The translations under genes were made by a program, and so were the position numbers. Below are positions 1 through 11,579 of a DNA stretch of 64,000 nucleotides, piece by piece. The first letter of the stretch is position 1. Each line of letters begins with the position of its first letter. Under the pieces are notes generated by a model. The model was not told the DNA's origin, searched no databases, and saw only the letters and a program-made list of their open reading frames with translations. The DNA is from Arbacia lixula (lineage: Eukaryota > Echinodermata > Echinoidea > Arbacioida > Arbaciidae): assembly GCA_963669155.1 (NCBI GenBank), contig OZ022595.1, forward strand, positions 2,874,205 to 2,938,204. Direction: 5' to 3'.

Positions 1-29
1 TGATGAGTGAGAGACACAGATTAAGAAAC

Positions 30-60
<31 letters not shown>

Positions 61-480
61 GATACATAATTTATGAATAATTCGTGAATATATGCGTCTT
101 ATTCAATTTGTCTGTGTTTACTTGTACTTATTCAACGCCATCGCAACCTCATAATGTATGGTTTTGTAAGATTGCAAGTTGCTGACATACCCAAACTATA
201 TATTATGTAGGTTTATCATTTTAGAAAGAAGAAAGAAAATAACGTGAGATAAATGAAAAGAAGACAGCAATTCAGACGTGTGTTTGTGTATGTGTGTGTG
301 TTTGCAGGAGATAGGTAATTAGGGCAACAAGGGGAAGGTGATGAAGTAAAGGTGAAAATGTGGAATGAGATTTCGAAGGACAGGTGCACATTGTAATATC
401 GGAATATGCTGCTCCCATATTTACATAAATAGAGAAATGTGGAAAAGACAGCGAGATGGGGATTAAAAAAAGAAAGAAAA
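1..480. other. Non-coding, short CA/TG microsatellites
   Basis: No gene is visible. There is a (CA)n run at about 30-60 and a TG-rich patch at about 280-302. The rest is AT-rich single-copy-looking DNA. Confidence 0.7.
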
Positions 481-748
481 CAGGGAATGGAGAAAGAGAC
501 AGATAGAGAAAGAGAGAGAGAGAGATAGAGAGAGAGAGCGAGAGAGAGAAGAGGGGGAGGAGAGAAAGGGTGGTGGGCGAGAGAGAGAGAGAGGGAGAGA
601 GAGAGAGAGAGAGAGGAGGGAGGGGAGAGAGAGAGAGGGAGAGGGAGAGGGAGAAAAAGGGTGGTGGGGCGAGAGAGAGAGAGAGAGAGAGAGGGAGAAG
701 AGGGAGAGGAGAGTGAGAGAGAGAGAGGGAGAAAAAGGGTGGTGGGGC

Positions 749-796
<48 letters not shown>

Positions 797-1000
797 AATA
801 GACAGACACACAAAGAGACATAAACCCTTCCAAACCAAATTAAAGAAAAACAAATACCAGGAGAAAATGGACATATTGAGAGAGAACGAAAAAGGAAACA
901 AAGAAAGGAAAGGGCTTTAGAGGGTGACAGACAGGATAAACAGAGAGAGAAATAGAGAGAGAGAGAGAGAGAGGAACGGGGGAGGGGAGCAGGAGAACCA
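481..1000. repeat. GA-rich microsatellite/minisatellite tract
   Basis: Long imperfect (GA)n. A G-rich spacer containing GGGTGGTGGG followed by CGAGAGAG recurs at about 568, 659 and 738, so part of the tract behaves as a minisatellite with a period of about 80-90 bp. The Leu/Ser-rich open frames read from the other strand are repeat translations. Confidence 0.9.
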
Positions 1001-1350
1001 ACATTAAAACATGAGAGATAAATATAAAGTGCAACGAGACATCACACAAATAGAGAGGAAGAGAAAGGGGGCAAGGCTGTAAAGAAAGCGATAAGAATAA
1101 TTGATGGGAGAAGAGAGATGTATTCAATGAGAGAAGGAGAGAGCGTTCAAAAGAAAAGAAACGTTGAAGCGAAATACAGAAAGAGTGATACAATGTCAGA
1201 ATGATGAATATAACAAGAACATGAAAAAAGGGGGGGGGGGGGTGGAGAGTGTGAGTAGAAAAGACGTTGGAATAAATGGATAGCGAAATACAGAGAAAGA
1301 GAGAATATGTGAGAGGAGGTTAGGATATAGAGGTTTAACATTCATATAAA
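1001..1350. other. Purine-rich degenerate tract
   Basis: An A/G-rich continuation of the preceding repeat, with a run of about ten G at 1231-1241. No coding signal. Confidence 0.7.
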
Positions 1351-2040
1351 GAAAGAGATGGAAAGTTGGAATGGATGATTGCAGACGACATCAAAAGGGA
1401 CCTACATCTAAGCTAAACAAATGAAGGTGGGTATCATCCGTCTGCGTGAGGTATTGCGCTGACGAAGGACTCGCAAACCAACAATAGCGAGATTAATAAT
1501 TAACTTTCCTCGCACCTGTTCGTTTTTCTTCTCTAAGCCGATAAGCTGTCTCCTTCCACTGATAGTCAGAATGTTTCTCTCCCTAGGGCCTCTTTCCTCT
1601 TTCACCTAGCACTATACAATCATCTGAATATTTGATATGCAGACGATAAATAAAATGTTTATTACAGATTAAAAAGGATAAAGATCAGGCCTAATATGAC
1701 ATGGCCGCAATTTAAATATTTACTGGAAAGCAAATAATCCTCCGGCATCCTTTTAAAACACGTGTATGTGTGCGTGTATGCTTGTATGTGGGTGGGGTAT
1801 AATATCCATGCATAGTTATGTGTGTGTGCATGTGGTCATGTGTGTGAATGTGTATGTATGTATGTATGCCTGTATGTCATGTATATGTGAGTATAGTATG
1901 CATGTGTGTTAGAGGGTAAGAGAGGGAGAACTTGTTTTTATACGTGCGTATGTATACGTGTGTTTATGTATGCGTAAATGGCGTCGAATGTTTTGTCTGA
2001 ATGTGTATGTGTAAGTACAATATGCATGTATGTATAAGAG
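1351..2040. other. Non-coding; cryptic TG/TATG-rich stretch
   Basis: Nothing recognisable at 1351-1750. From about 1762 to 2030 the strand is enriched in TGTG, TATG and GTATGTATG, a degraded TG-type simple repeat. Confidence 0.6.
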
Positions 2041-2715
2041 CAGGGATGTGTTAGGAAGGAGAAACAACTCGAGCATAATATATTCAAACATCTGTATGGA
2101 TACTAAAGCGTGCTAATCAATTTCCAAAGAACTCCACAATCACTACAATGATTTGATGTCCCATGCTCAGCACCGACATTTAGCGGATGTCACCTTGGAA
2201 AGAAATATCTTTAATTCCCTGTTTTGTCTTTCGAAGCTGCGTTTCTTATCACATTTTTTTTTCAATTTTTAAGAAAGTTAAAAAAATGCACAAAAGGAGA
2301 TATAAGATAATATTCCTACACAATTAACAAATTTCTTCACTTTATGGATATTTCCGGAAATGTGGGATTCAATCATTATCAAAATGATATCTTCAGGTGT
2401 GTATTTTCATTAAAAGAGTTTGCGTGCATTTGCGTGCAGCTGAGATATTTTACGAGAAAAATTATGTTTATTTTTGTTCGCTGATATCTCACTTCCTCAA
2501 AAAAGTATTGATGAAATCCAACAAATCTGGACAAGCGAAATAAGACTCAAAATTTCTTTTGTTCTCTCTGAGAAACCGTTGCTACGGAATCCTGTTCGTT
2601 ATTAGTAAAACACCTGTAAAGCACATGTTGAGACCACATAATTTTTCGGCGGTGCCACGCATGGGTTCAAAGAAAGAAAGAAAGTTGCTTCATATCCTTC
2701 TATAACACATCCCTA
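2041..2715 (-). mobile_element. hAT-like non-autonomous TIR element, copy 1
   Basis: The left end starts CAGGGATGTGTTAGGAAGGA and the right end is the inverse, CCTTCTATAACACATCCCTA. The flanks share ATAAGAG (2034-2040 and 2716-2722), a 7-bp match that could be an 8-bp target duplication with one change, as expected for hAT elements whose ends begin CAGGG. The reverse complement is collinear with 30820-31547: shared blocks include the TTTCTTTCTTTGAACCCATG region next to one end and TATTATGCTCGAG next to the other. No transposase frame remains. Confidence 0.6.
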
Positions 2716-2735
2716 ATAAGAGTAAGACAGAGAGA

Positions 2736-2766
<31 letters not shown>

Positions 2767-2980
2767 CTTCTTTCTGTATGTGCGTATGAAAACGCGTACG
2801 TATACTGAATATGTATATGTGAGTACAGTATGTGTGTATGTATGAGTGTAAGACACAGAGAGAGAGAGAGAGAGACGGCTTGTTTGTGCATGTGCGTATG
2901 TATACGTCTGTGTATGTTTGTGTAAAGGGGTCTGTGTGTTCTGTCTGAATGTATATATATGTGTTAATGTTTCCTTTTCG
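2716..2980. repeat. GA and TG microsatellites
   Basis: (GA)n at about 2729-2766 and 2857-2876, separated by TG/TATG-rich sequence that continues to about 2960. Confidence 0.85.
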
Positions 2981-3112
2981 CCACTAGCTATATCATCAAT
3001 CTCAACACTTCCAGAGTTAGTCCACTCAGCTATTCAATTACCCCTCATCCACCTAAGGATCCCAGCCTTTGTTGACAATGGACCGCAATTTGTTCGTGAA
3101 AGCTTCGTGTGT
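2981..3112 (+). pseudogene. LTR-retrotransposon integrase fragment
   Basis: One frame reads through a block ending LRIPAFVDNGPQFVRESF. The D-N-G-P-Q-F string after an R-I-P turn is the hallmark of the second catalytic Asp region of retroviral-type (Gypsy-like) integrases, where the usual form is GIP..SDNGPQF. Only about 40 residues are recognisable; no first Asp, no final Glu and no neighbouring reverse transcriptase were seen. Probably a decayed, truncated insertion. Confidence 0.45.
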
Positions 3113-3742
3113 TCATTTATCTTAATGTGACAGTTATATGATTGAATGAATAGGGTTAGTACAGGTCGAGAGTGTCGAAGGTCTATTCAGCACCATCTGG
3201 AGTCAAAATAAAAACTCGTTGATATTTAAAATCATTTGTGCAGAAAGTTTTATTATGACAACTCAATGCATAATATTATTTTTCCCCATAAGAATAAAAA
3301 AAAATTAATTATAAAGAGAAAGTCTAAAATCAATATGTCACTTAAAATTGTAGTTTTGAATAGTTTTTGGGTACCTCAAAGCGATTGTGGGAAGCACATG
3401 AGCCATTGTATCGACGTCACTGGATGTTAGACACACACACAAGCATACACACACACAAATTATACATTTAATGTGTAATTTGTGATTTTCCACATATCAT
3501 AGTTAATACAATAATACAAACACAACTTGATAAACATACATCAAATAAATACATGAAATATGTACAAATATTATAAAGCACGCCAGAAAGAATATCATCG
3601 AAGAGCTGAGATCCAACATGTTGAAATGTAATCGTTTATTAAAATCCATCTGCCTGATACTTTTTATTTCCTGGCAATGTCTTTCATATTCTCCTCAAAA
3701 ACTGCTAATCTGCCAATGGATATCTTTTATAATGATATATAA
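3113..3742. other. Non-coding AT-rich stretch
   Basis: Nothing recognisable apart from a short CA-rich patch at about 3431-3458. Confidence 0.6.
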
Positions 3743-3830
3743 ACTTAAAAGTTTCAAGAAAATCTCATAGAAATGAGAAGGTAGGTTTTAAACTGAATAC
3801 ACACACACATAAACACATGCACACACACAC

Positions 3831-3879
<49 letters not shown>

Positions 3880-4011
3880 TGAAGACAAACAAATTAAATG
3901 AAACGCCGGAGAAGAAAAATTATTCCAATTTTCGGTCATAGACCTTTATCAAGAATGAATGACTGAACATTGTCTTCACCCAGTAATCAGCGCCATCGCA
4001 ACCTCTATTCT

Positions 4012-4070
<59 letters not shown>

Positions 4071-4171
4071 CATATATATATCTGTGTGTGTGTACAGGTG
4101 TTTATGTGTGTGTGTATTCAGTTTAAAACCTACCTTCTCATTTCTATGAGATTTTCTTGAAACTTTTAAGT
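3743..4171. mobile_element. Foldback element with CA/TA core
   Basis: Arms 3743-3838 and about 4078-4171 are nearly perfect inverted repeats: ACTTAAAAGTTTC on the left, GAAACTTTTAAGT on the right. Each arm runs inward through a CA/TG microsatellite into (TA)n. The centre (about 3876-4015) is unique sequence. No open frame, and the target duplication is unclear. Confidence 0.7.
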
Positions 4172-4639
4172 CATAGTCCTAAAAACAATTATCGGCAGCT
4201 TCGAGCGTGGGGCCAGTTCGGAAATGCAAAGTGAATCTCATCGTATTTCACCTAGAGACGTGACAAATGCTCGCCTCGTATCTCCAAATTTCAAAGTCCG
4301 CCTTATTTATATCTTTGGCAGCTGAGTTGGATCATATGATGACACTTTTTCGATCTAAATGCAAATCTGTCAGCTTTGAGATATCGGAATTCCTTTGCAC
4401 CCTTTACCTCCGTGAATGTAGATCGGCAGCTTATTTTTCGAGATCGTTATGGTAATGATTAACTTTCTTTTAGATTTCATCACAACTTTGAGTTTGTAAG
4501 TGACATGAGTATATTCGTATATACTAGTAAATTATGATGTTCTTCTTAACCTTCTACAATGTTTATACTTGATAAATCAAGCACTTATCTCTCTATTGAA
4601 TCAATAATAATGTGTCTTGTTGTTTTATTTGCCGTCCCA
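4172..4639. other. Non-coding stretch
   Basis: No repeat partner, motif or plausible exon seen. Confidence 0.5.
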
Positions 4640-4643
4640 TTAA

Positions 4644-5301
4644 AGGTCCCCTGTCATCAAAATTTATGTCGACTTATATTGATGCAACATAATATGTACA
4701 TAACAAAATCACTAACTGTTTAATGGAAATATGTCTCCTATATTTTAAAATAATTTTTCTTTATTTTTTTCTCAGCACTGACAAGCCCCGCCTCCAAAAT
4801 ATCCTGCAAATGAAGATTCCCCCTGTGACATTATCAAAGGTACAAATTAGCAAAATAATAAGCAGAATTTCTGCCCAAATTAAATGTTGCAATGACTACC
4901 TCCACCTGCCCATAAGAGCATCACATATCTTCACACAATACCATATAACAACCTTTCATGTGGGAATAATCGTTTCCTTATGCCAGAAATATGCTAGCTA
5001 TGTGATGCTATATAAGCATTTGCTTGTAGTCATTGCAATGTTTAGTTTGTGCATAAATTATGTCCATTATCCTGCTAATCTCTACCTTTGATGATGTCAC
5101 AGGGGGAATCTTGAGTTGAAGGATATTTTGGAGGCGTGGCTTATCAGTGCTGAGAAAAAATATAAAACAAATAAAACAAATATAAAACAAATAAACAAAT
5201 ATAGGACACATATTTCCATTGAACAGTTAGTGATTTTGTTATATACATATATACAAGTTGCATCAACAGAAGTCAACACACATTTTGATGACAGGGGCCC
5301 T
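4644..5301. mobile_element. TTAA-flanked foldback MITE, family A copy 1
   Basis: 658 bp with ends AGGTCCCCTGTCATCAAAA and CAGGGGCCCT, flanked by TTAA (4640-4643 and 5302-5305). Long inverted arms contain the shared blocks CTCAGCACTGA and TGCAATGACTACC. TTAA target duplications are the signature of piggyBac-type transposition. The copies at 10230 and 45713 have the same ends and the same order of blocks. No transposase. Confidence 0.8.
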
Positions 5302-6814
5302 TTAAGTTAGTCGAGGCAGGCTGGTCGCCAGAATTTTTTTTTCGCGCGGCGCAAATGGACATTTTTGGATAGCGCATAATTCACCCATGGCGCAAAATGA
5401 CAACCCTAAATTTTCGCGTGGTAAAGCTTAGCGCATATCATCAAAGCCGTATTTCTCGTTGTGGACCGTCTCCTTACAGCTAGCACGCCTAGCAGAGGCC
5501 AGGAACAGTAAGGACTGAGGCAGGCATGAGTGCAAAGCACGCGGTGACATCGCCAGCGATCGCGTTGAAATTGACTTTGTCTGATCTGACATCTCGCTAC
5601 ATGAAAATTTAGCTGTGACGCAACCCACTAAAAATTAAGTATCTGTTATTTTTGTTTGGCCTTGATTTTCAGCATATATGAACGTGATATGAACATGTTA
5701 ATAGCTAAGGGACAGGGCTGGTATTTACTCGACGAGTGTGATGTCATCGACTGGAAACAGGCGTTCGCAACATCTTAGTCCATCGGGAATCTGCGCGATT
5801 CCATGTCAACCTCCAGCTATTGTGCTATAAATCTGTGTGTGATACACAGCATTCAGCATTAGCCCTGTTTGTGTGTGTTTGATGATAATTCACGCATGTA
5901 CACCCTTGCCTGTGATTATCAAAAGGGAGATCATCCGATGGCTTTGCCTCATGATTGGCAAGCTGGCGGGCTCAGAAAAGCTTTTCTAAAGTGAAGGAAA
6001 TTACTTTTAAAAGTACTCTCCTTTCTAAATGGAACTTTTTTTTTTCTATCGTTCTGCGTTTTGTGTCAGTTATGTTGGCTTGTACATGTGTTTCATCTCT
6101 ACCAAATGAAGTGTAATTTCAACATTATGTTTGTCATGATTTTGCTTTTTCACTCCATGTCTCCTTTATGTTTCTTCATGCATCATATTTTTCTATTGAT
6201 TTTGTTTGTAAGTGTATTTCGCAACACAATAACACGATGTCGAAACTGAAACGAGATGTTGAGAGAACGAGTAATGTATTTAAACAAGTTGAACAACAAT
6301 TCCCAATCCAAAATCTTTACTGCACAGCGCAGCGTATAGCCCCAGAAACAACACGAAACAATGCGCTAATAGCCTCGCACTAAATTAGCACGCGTGCATT
6401 AGTCATCATGACCACATACATCAGCCACATGACAGCAAGCAATAGCTTTATTATGATTGGTCAAAACAATTGGTTAAGAAAATGGAGCCTAACCAATGGC
6501 ACTGTACCTTGTTTTTGTTTTTCCTGGGAAAGCTGCTCGGCAGTTCAGTCAATACATCAAAGTCGCCGCCGTGAGTGCGCCCCAGAAATTTGAGATGGTG
6601 TGTGAGCGTGCGCGCGCTCGTAAATTTAACATTCCTCCATGCACGACGGCTGCTCAGACAGCTTTTTAATCTGTCATCATGGGTTACATGTACTACATTG
6701 CTCCATGTATTCCCAGTACCGGTGGCCGGGCTATTTATGAAGCTTAGCCTTAACTGCTCTCATATTCTGCTGCTCTGCACAAAATCTGCTTCTCTCCGTA
6801 TCTCCTACCTCTTT

Positions 6815-6818
6815 CTCC

Positions 6819-6851
<33 letters not shown>

Positions 6852-6927
6852 CCTTCCTTTATCTAATTTTCCCTCTTTCTCCATTTTTACTCATTCCTTC
6901 TCACACTCAATTAAACAAGTCTTTCTC

Positions 6928-6963
<36 letters not shown>

Positions 6964-6995
6964 CTGTCCTTTCTCTGCCTTTCTCTCTCTTCTTT
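6815..6995. repeat. CT-rich microsatellites
   Basis: (CT)n at about 6817-6850 and (CT)n/(CTGT)n at about 6924-6963. Confidence 0.9.
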
Positions 6996-7679
6996 GACTC
7001 ACACGCTACCGAGCGGAGTGTGCTCAACTCGTGGCATTCCACAAGCTTAGTGGTCCATTCGGAGGTGAAGACAGACAAGCAACTCAGTGTCTTATCAGTC
7101 CCCTGGGTCCAGGGCTGGTGGCCATCGGCCGAGACAAGATTAAGTACAGATTTATCACCATCCTCGCCCCAGAGGTGTCCCCATCTGACCTAATACTGAA
7201 TCTGACCTCATGAGGTCATGACAAGAGTTTGATTACAAATTTATGCAGGCCTAGAATTATTTTGTTTACAAATGTGTTGGAAAAAATCTTGACTCTCTGC
7301 GTACATGTGTAGTTTACAATGCATCTTTGACTCATAGAAACTATATACAATAAAGCCATCGTGATAATCTCTGGCCGTCTGGGCTTAATGACCCTTAGTA
7401 GACTTGGAGGTATACGCAGTTGTATGGTAGTGAGGCCTACTAGTGAGTTGATGAACTGATGTTATGTTTCATATTTAAAAAAAAATGTGACTCAAAGCAA
7501 AGATTACGTCTTTATGCTTATTCACCTGACATTGAAATATTTAGAGTCCATCAAGTTGGTCAGCTTTCATCATTGGCCAGCTGTCAATTGGTCGCAATAA
7601 AGCGCAGTACACAGATCTAGACCATAATAAATCCCTCTATATAAAAATAAACAATAAAAAAAACCCATTGCGACCATCA

Positions 7680-7930
7680 ACCTCTATATTTTAGCATGAT
7701 GGACAGAAGGAGGAGGGGAGGGGGTGAAGAGAAAGGGAGATAGCTGGAGAGGAAAAAAAAAGGCAAAACAAGGAATGATGGCGAGATAAAGGAGGGAAGA
7801 TAGAGTGAAGTTGATAGAGATAGGAAGATGGAGAGAGAGAGGGAACGAGAGTAAAAAGAAGAGAAAGAAATGGGGAATTTTGCGAGAGTGATCGAGAGAG
7901 TTAATAGAAAATTAGAGGCAGAGGCGGAGA
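7680..7930. repeat. Purine-rich GA tract
   Basis: Imperfect GA/GGA-rich sequence with no coding potential. Confidence 0.7.
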
Positions 7931-8156
7931 GAATGTGAGATCATGCGAAAGTTAAGCCTGATATATAACATACTTCAGTCACAGAACTGGGAACAGTAAC
8001 CAATGGTAACCGAAAGCTTCGCTTTTGTTTATCATGGCCGTCACAAAGGAATGTCAATTTACGAGCGTACGCATACCTCGTGCGCGCCGGCAACTTGTAA
8101 TCTAACACCATCTCAAATTCCTGTTCTGGGGCGCATATGCATGCACATGCTAGACA

Positions 8157-8183
8157 GAGAGAGAAAAAGGAGAGGGAAGGAGA

Positions 8184-8217
<34 letters not shown>

Positions 8218-8242
8218 AAGAGAAAGAGAAAGAGAAAGGTTC
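8157..8242. repeat. (GA)n microsatellite
   Basis: GA-rich with a nearly pure (GA)n core at about 8187-8213. Confidence 0.9.
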
Positions 8243-9150
8243 TCACGGTAGTCACTCACGGCGACTGTGATGTTTACGCTTGCCAACAAGCAAGGTAGAG
8301 AGTGTCATTGGTTCATGGGTTTTCTGATATACGCAATAGTGACCAATCACGATAAAGCATGGAATTTTTAGCTGGGGCTATGCATGTCTTGCTGTACTGT
8401 ATGCAGTACGTGTGTCAGCAGAACACGTGGTCTGGCGGTGTGCTGGCAAGGCTATCAGCATTGTATTGCTCTATGTTTTGGGGGCTAGCTAGGCAAGTCT
8501 GCGCTGTGCACTTAGGATTTTTAAGGGGGAATTGTTACAAAATGCATTGAAGAACAGATCAGGTTATATGTGGAGTTGTGGATAATTAATCTGCTGACAG
8601 ATAAGTTGAACACGAGCCGGGAACACGAGCCTACTCATAATGAGGAATCATGAAAATTCAACGATTTTATTCCCCTCTTTACCATCACTCATCACTCACC
8701 ACGACCCCATGAGGTCAGACTCAGGTCTCTGGGTAGCCGGACGGTGATAAATCTGCTGTCGAGCGACAGGGGAGTTGATAACCAATGATAACCAATGATA
8801 ACAATCATGCTCAGTACGAGGGGATTAGGCCGATATGACATCGACGAACCACGTGTAGCGGTTTCCCCATCAACTGCGTCAACAACGCGAGTCCGCAAGT
8901 CCATCCGTCCGTCATGACTCGTGTTGTTTATAAATATTGTTGTCAATTTTAAGAAATGCATTTTCAAATAATAATAGAAGATACTTAAGATACTTATTTT
9001 GTTTTATTCGTGCTGAGCCTTAAAACAAAACAACGTGAAAGTAAACAAATAAAACACACATGCACATCTCTCAGGCAGACTCTCACACTGTCGATCACAC
9101 ACCCAATGCAAGAACAGGCACGCACCATTCCTAGTACCCTGACGGCGCGG

Positions 9151-9499
9151 CCTAGCCGGCCTGCGAATTTCCGATTCACAAACCATTCAGCTATGGGAGA
9201 CATTTTGAGCAACGTGCCTGGTTTTATCATGGACTTTAGGGTCCGTGGTTTGATGAGGACACATCCACATGATGCGAGCCATCTCATCATGGCGGTGCGA
9301 ATGTGTTAGGGACCAAAAATTCTACAGCGTATAATAGCAGGCCATACGGCCGTACTGTCAGCTGTGAGCGAGCCCGAGCGTGCAGTAATTATTGTAATAT
9401 TTATTTCTTCTCAGCTCTCGGGTCTAAACCAATCACGTTGCTCAAAAATTCTCACACAGCTGAATGGTTTAGGAATCGCAAATTCGCGGCCCGGCGGCC
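9151..9499. repeat. Inverted repeat, arms of about 75-80 bp
   Basis: Arm 9151-9225 and arm 9421-9499 match in inverted orientation. Shared blocks are AAACCATTCAGCT and TTGAGCAACGTG, with their complements AGCTGAATGGTTT and CACGTTGCTCAA. The intervening 195 bp is CpG-rich. Probably a small foldback element or a nested copy in the larger segment. Confidence 0.6.
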
Positions 9500-10044
9500 T
9501 GACCATGACACAAGTTAAAGTACACAAACGGCCACAGTCGACCGGTCGCACGCACATGTACGTACGGTACATACCAGCCACACAACACAAGTCTCTCACT
9601 ACTCGGGCTTGCACCGGTCCGCAGCTATGTAGTTGCCGTACACTATGACACCGTATGTACATGAGCACGCAGCCAACACAGGCCCCCTTAGCGGCCTTAC
9701 ATAATGACCATACACACAAATTCGAAGTCGAGCGGCGTGGGCAGACGTGCAGAGCTAGCTAAAGTCGAGCGGGCCGGGCCAGGCGTGACGTGCATAAGTA
9801 ATCACAAGACCCTACGCTCGCACTTGGGATCGGATTGCATTACGCTTACGCACATCGGTTATCTTGAATTGGCTAAGTTGGCTGCGCAGCATTTGTTGTT
9901 GCTCAATTTCAGAAATGTAGCATCTGGTTTTACTGAAATTACGCGCGGCGTTTCAGAAATTGCGCGTGGCGCTTCAGAAATAACGCGCGGCGCAAAACAA
10001 CCTCTTGATATTTACACGTGGCGCAAAATAGTTCTCAATTTTTT

Positions 10045-10068
10045 ACGCGCGGCGCAAGCGCCGCGCGT
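10045..10068. repeat. GC palindrome, 11-bp arms
   Basis: ACGCGCGGCGC, then AA, then GCGCCGCGCGT: a perfect hairpin near the right inverted end of the 5.3-10.1 kb segment. Confidence 0.9.
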
Positions 10069-10229
10069 TTTTTACACTGGCGACCACCTTGCTCTGAGGC
10101 CCATCTTTGTTTTGTAGATCAAATCTGGGACTCACATTCATTTCATTGTCCTTTTCGAAAAAGGTTTCACTATTAACACTCAAAAATGCCGGAATTCCGA
10201 GAGTGTGGTGTAATTGATACATACTTTAA

Positions 10230-10887
10230 AGGTCCCCTGACATCAAAATATATGTCAACTTCTGCTGGTGTATAATAGTATGTTTATAACAAAATCACTA
10301 ACTGTTTAATGAAAATATGTATCCTATACTTTAAAATAATTTTTCTATATTTTTCTCAGCACTGCTAAGCCCCGCCCCCCCCCAAAAAACCAAAAAAAAA
10401 AAAAAAAAAAAATCCTTCTGCTCAAGATTCCACCGTTACATCATCAAAGGCAGAAATAAGCTGAACAATAGATTAAGTTATTCACATTACTATTCATTAA
10501 AATGACAACGTGCACAATTGCTTATAATAGCATCACGTGTTTGATCTGTATACAATTGCTTGTTCCTTGGCATAGCTGGCAAATTTGTGACATAGCAAAC
10601 GATTATTCCCATATGAAAGGTTGTTAGATGGTATTGTGTGAAGACATGTGATGCTCTTGTAAGCAGGTGGAGGTAGTCATTGCAATAGCCAGTTACGTGC
10701 CTCATGATGTCACGATGGAGTTTTGAGCGGAAGGATTATTTAGGGGGGGATAGCAGTGCTGAGAAAATATAGAAATATTATTTTAAAATGTAGGACACAT
10801 ATTTCCATTGAACAGTTAGTGATTTTGTTATATACATATTGATTTGCATCAACATAAGTCAACATACATTTTGATGTCAGGGGACCT
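10230..10887. mobile_element. TTAA-flanked foldback MITE, family A copy 2
   Basis: Also 658 bp, with ends AGGTCCCCTGACATC and GATGTCAGGGGACCT and TTAA at 10226-10229 and 10888-10891. One inner arm carries an A-rich expansion (about 10377-10411) that interrupts the match to copy 1. No open frame of interest. Confidence 0.8.
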
Positions 10888-10891
10888 TTAA

Positions 10892-11273
10892 AATACATAC
10901 ATCCTTGTAAAAACAGCGGCCAGAAAAAAAAACCAACGATAACAGAAGGTCATCGTGCTTCAATACAATGAACGACTGATGCTATATAGAGCAGGTTTTG
11001 CGTCTGGAGTGAGATCCTAATCACCAAGATTTCCGTCATACCCTCACCACCATCTTCAAGACGTTAACCACGTGAAAAGCATGCAACAGACTGAGCTCAA
11101 ATCTTGGTGATCGGAACTAGATACCTTCCACTCGTGTTCAATTTCAACAACTGACATGTAGTCAGATCCGGATGAAGTAGAAAGAATGGCTTAATCATTT
11201 GCTTCCCAGATAAAATGCTGTTTTATGAGATTTTTGTGTACATGAAATAATTGCACATGTGGTACACACAAAG
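10892..11273. other. Non-coding; small imperfect inverted repeat
   Basis: A block containing ATCACCAAGATTT (about 11020-11032) recurs inverted as AAATCTTGGTGAT (about 11099-11111). Otherwise nothing recognisable. Confidence 0.5.
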
Positions 11274-11277
11274 TTAA

Positions 11278-11575
11278 AGGGCAAATACTGTACTGGGAAG
11301 GAAAAAAAGCATTCAAAAGGTGATCGTGATCAATCTTCTTGCCAATGGTCTTACATTCATTTATTGTCCATTTTAGAAACTTGCTGAAAGTTATTGGCCC
11401 TCAAATGATCCACATTTTGAGTAATGCTCAAAATCCTCAAAACGTTCGGGGAGATAATTTTGAGGAATTTTAACTCTAAAATGGACAATACATGAATGTA
11501 AGACTATTTGCAAGAAAATTGATCACGATCACATGTTTGAAGGCTTTTCTGTCTCTACAATACAGTATATCCCCT
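11278..11575. mobile_element. TTAA-flanked palindromic MITE
   Basis: 298 bp, nearly palindromic over most of its length. Shared arm blocks include GTGATCGTGATCAAT and TTGTCCATTTTAGA with their complements. TTAA lies at 11274-11277 and 11576-11579. Ends are AGGGCAAATACTGTA and TACAGTATATCCCCT. Confidence 0.75.
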
Positions 11576-11579
11576 TTAA

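Larger units (their letters stand above)
5311..10110. mobile_element. Candidate 4.8-kb element with GCGCGGCGC-rich inverted ends
   Basis: The left end has TGGTCGCCAG (5322-5331) followed by CGCGCGGCGCAAA and several GCGCAAAA/GCGTGG motifs. The right end is inverted: a series of GCGCGGCG, GCGTGGCGC and GCGCAAAA motifs (about 9946-10068) followed by CTGGCGACCA (10077-10086). Such subterminal motif clusters resemble transposase-binding sites of DNA transposons. The interior is richer in CpG than its surroundings and holds no recognisable transposase. The boundaries and the assumption of one element are inference; it may be several nested pieces. Confidence 0.4.

Noticed and set aside
1634-1651. 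YADD-like string (TATGCAGACGAT) suggesting reverse transcriptase
   Set aside because: Stops flank it closely on both sides and no other reverse transcriptase motif is nearby.
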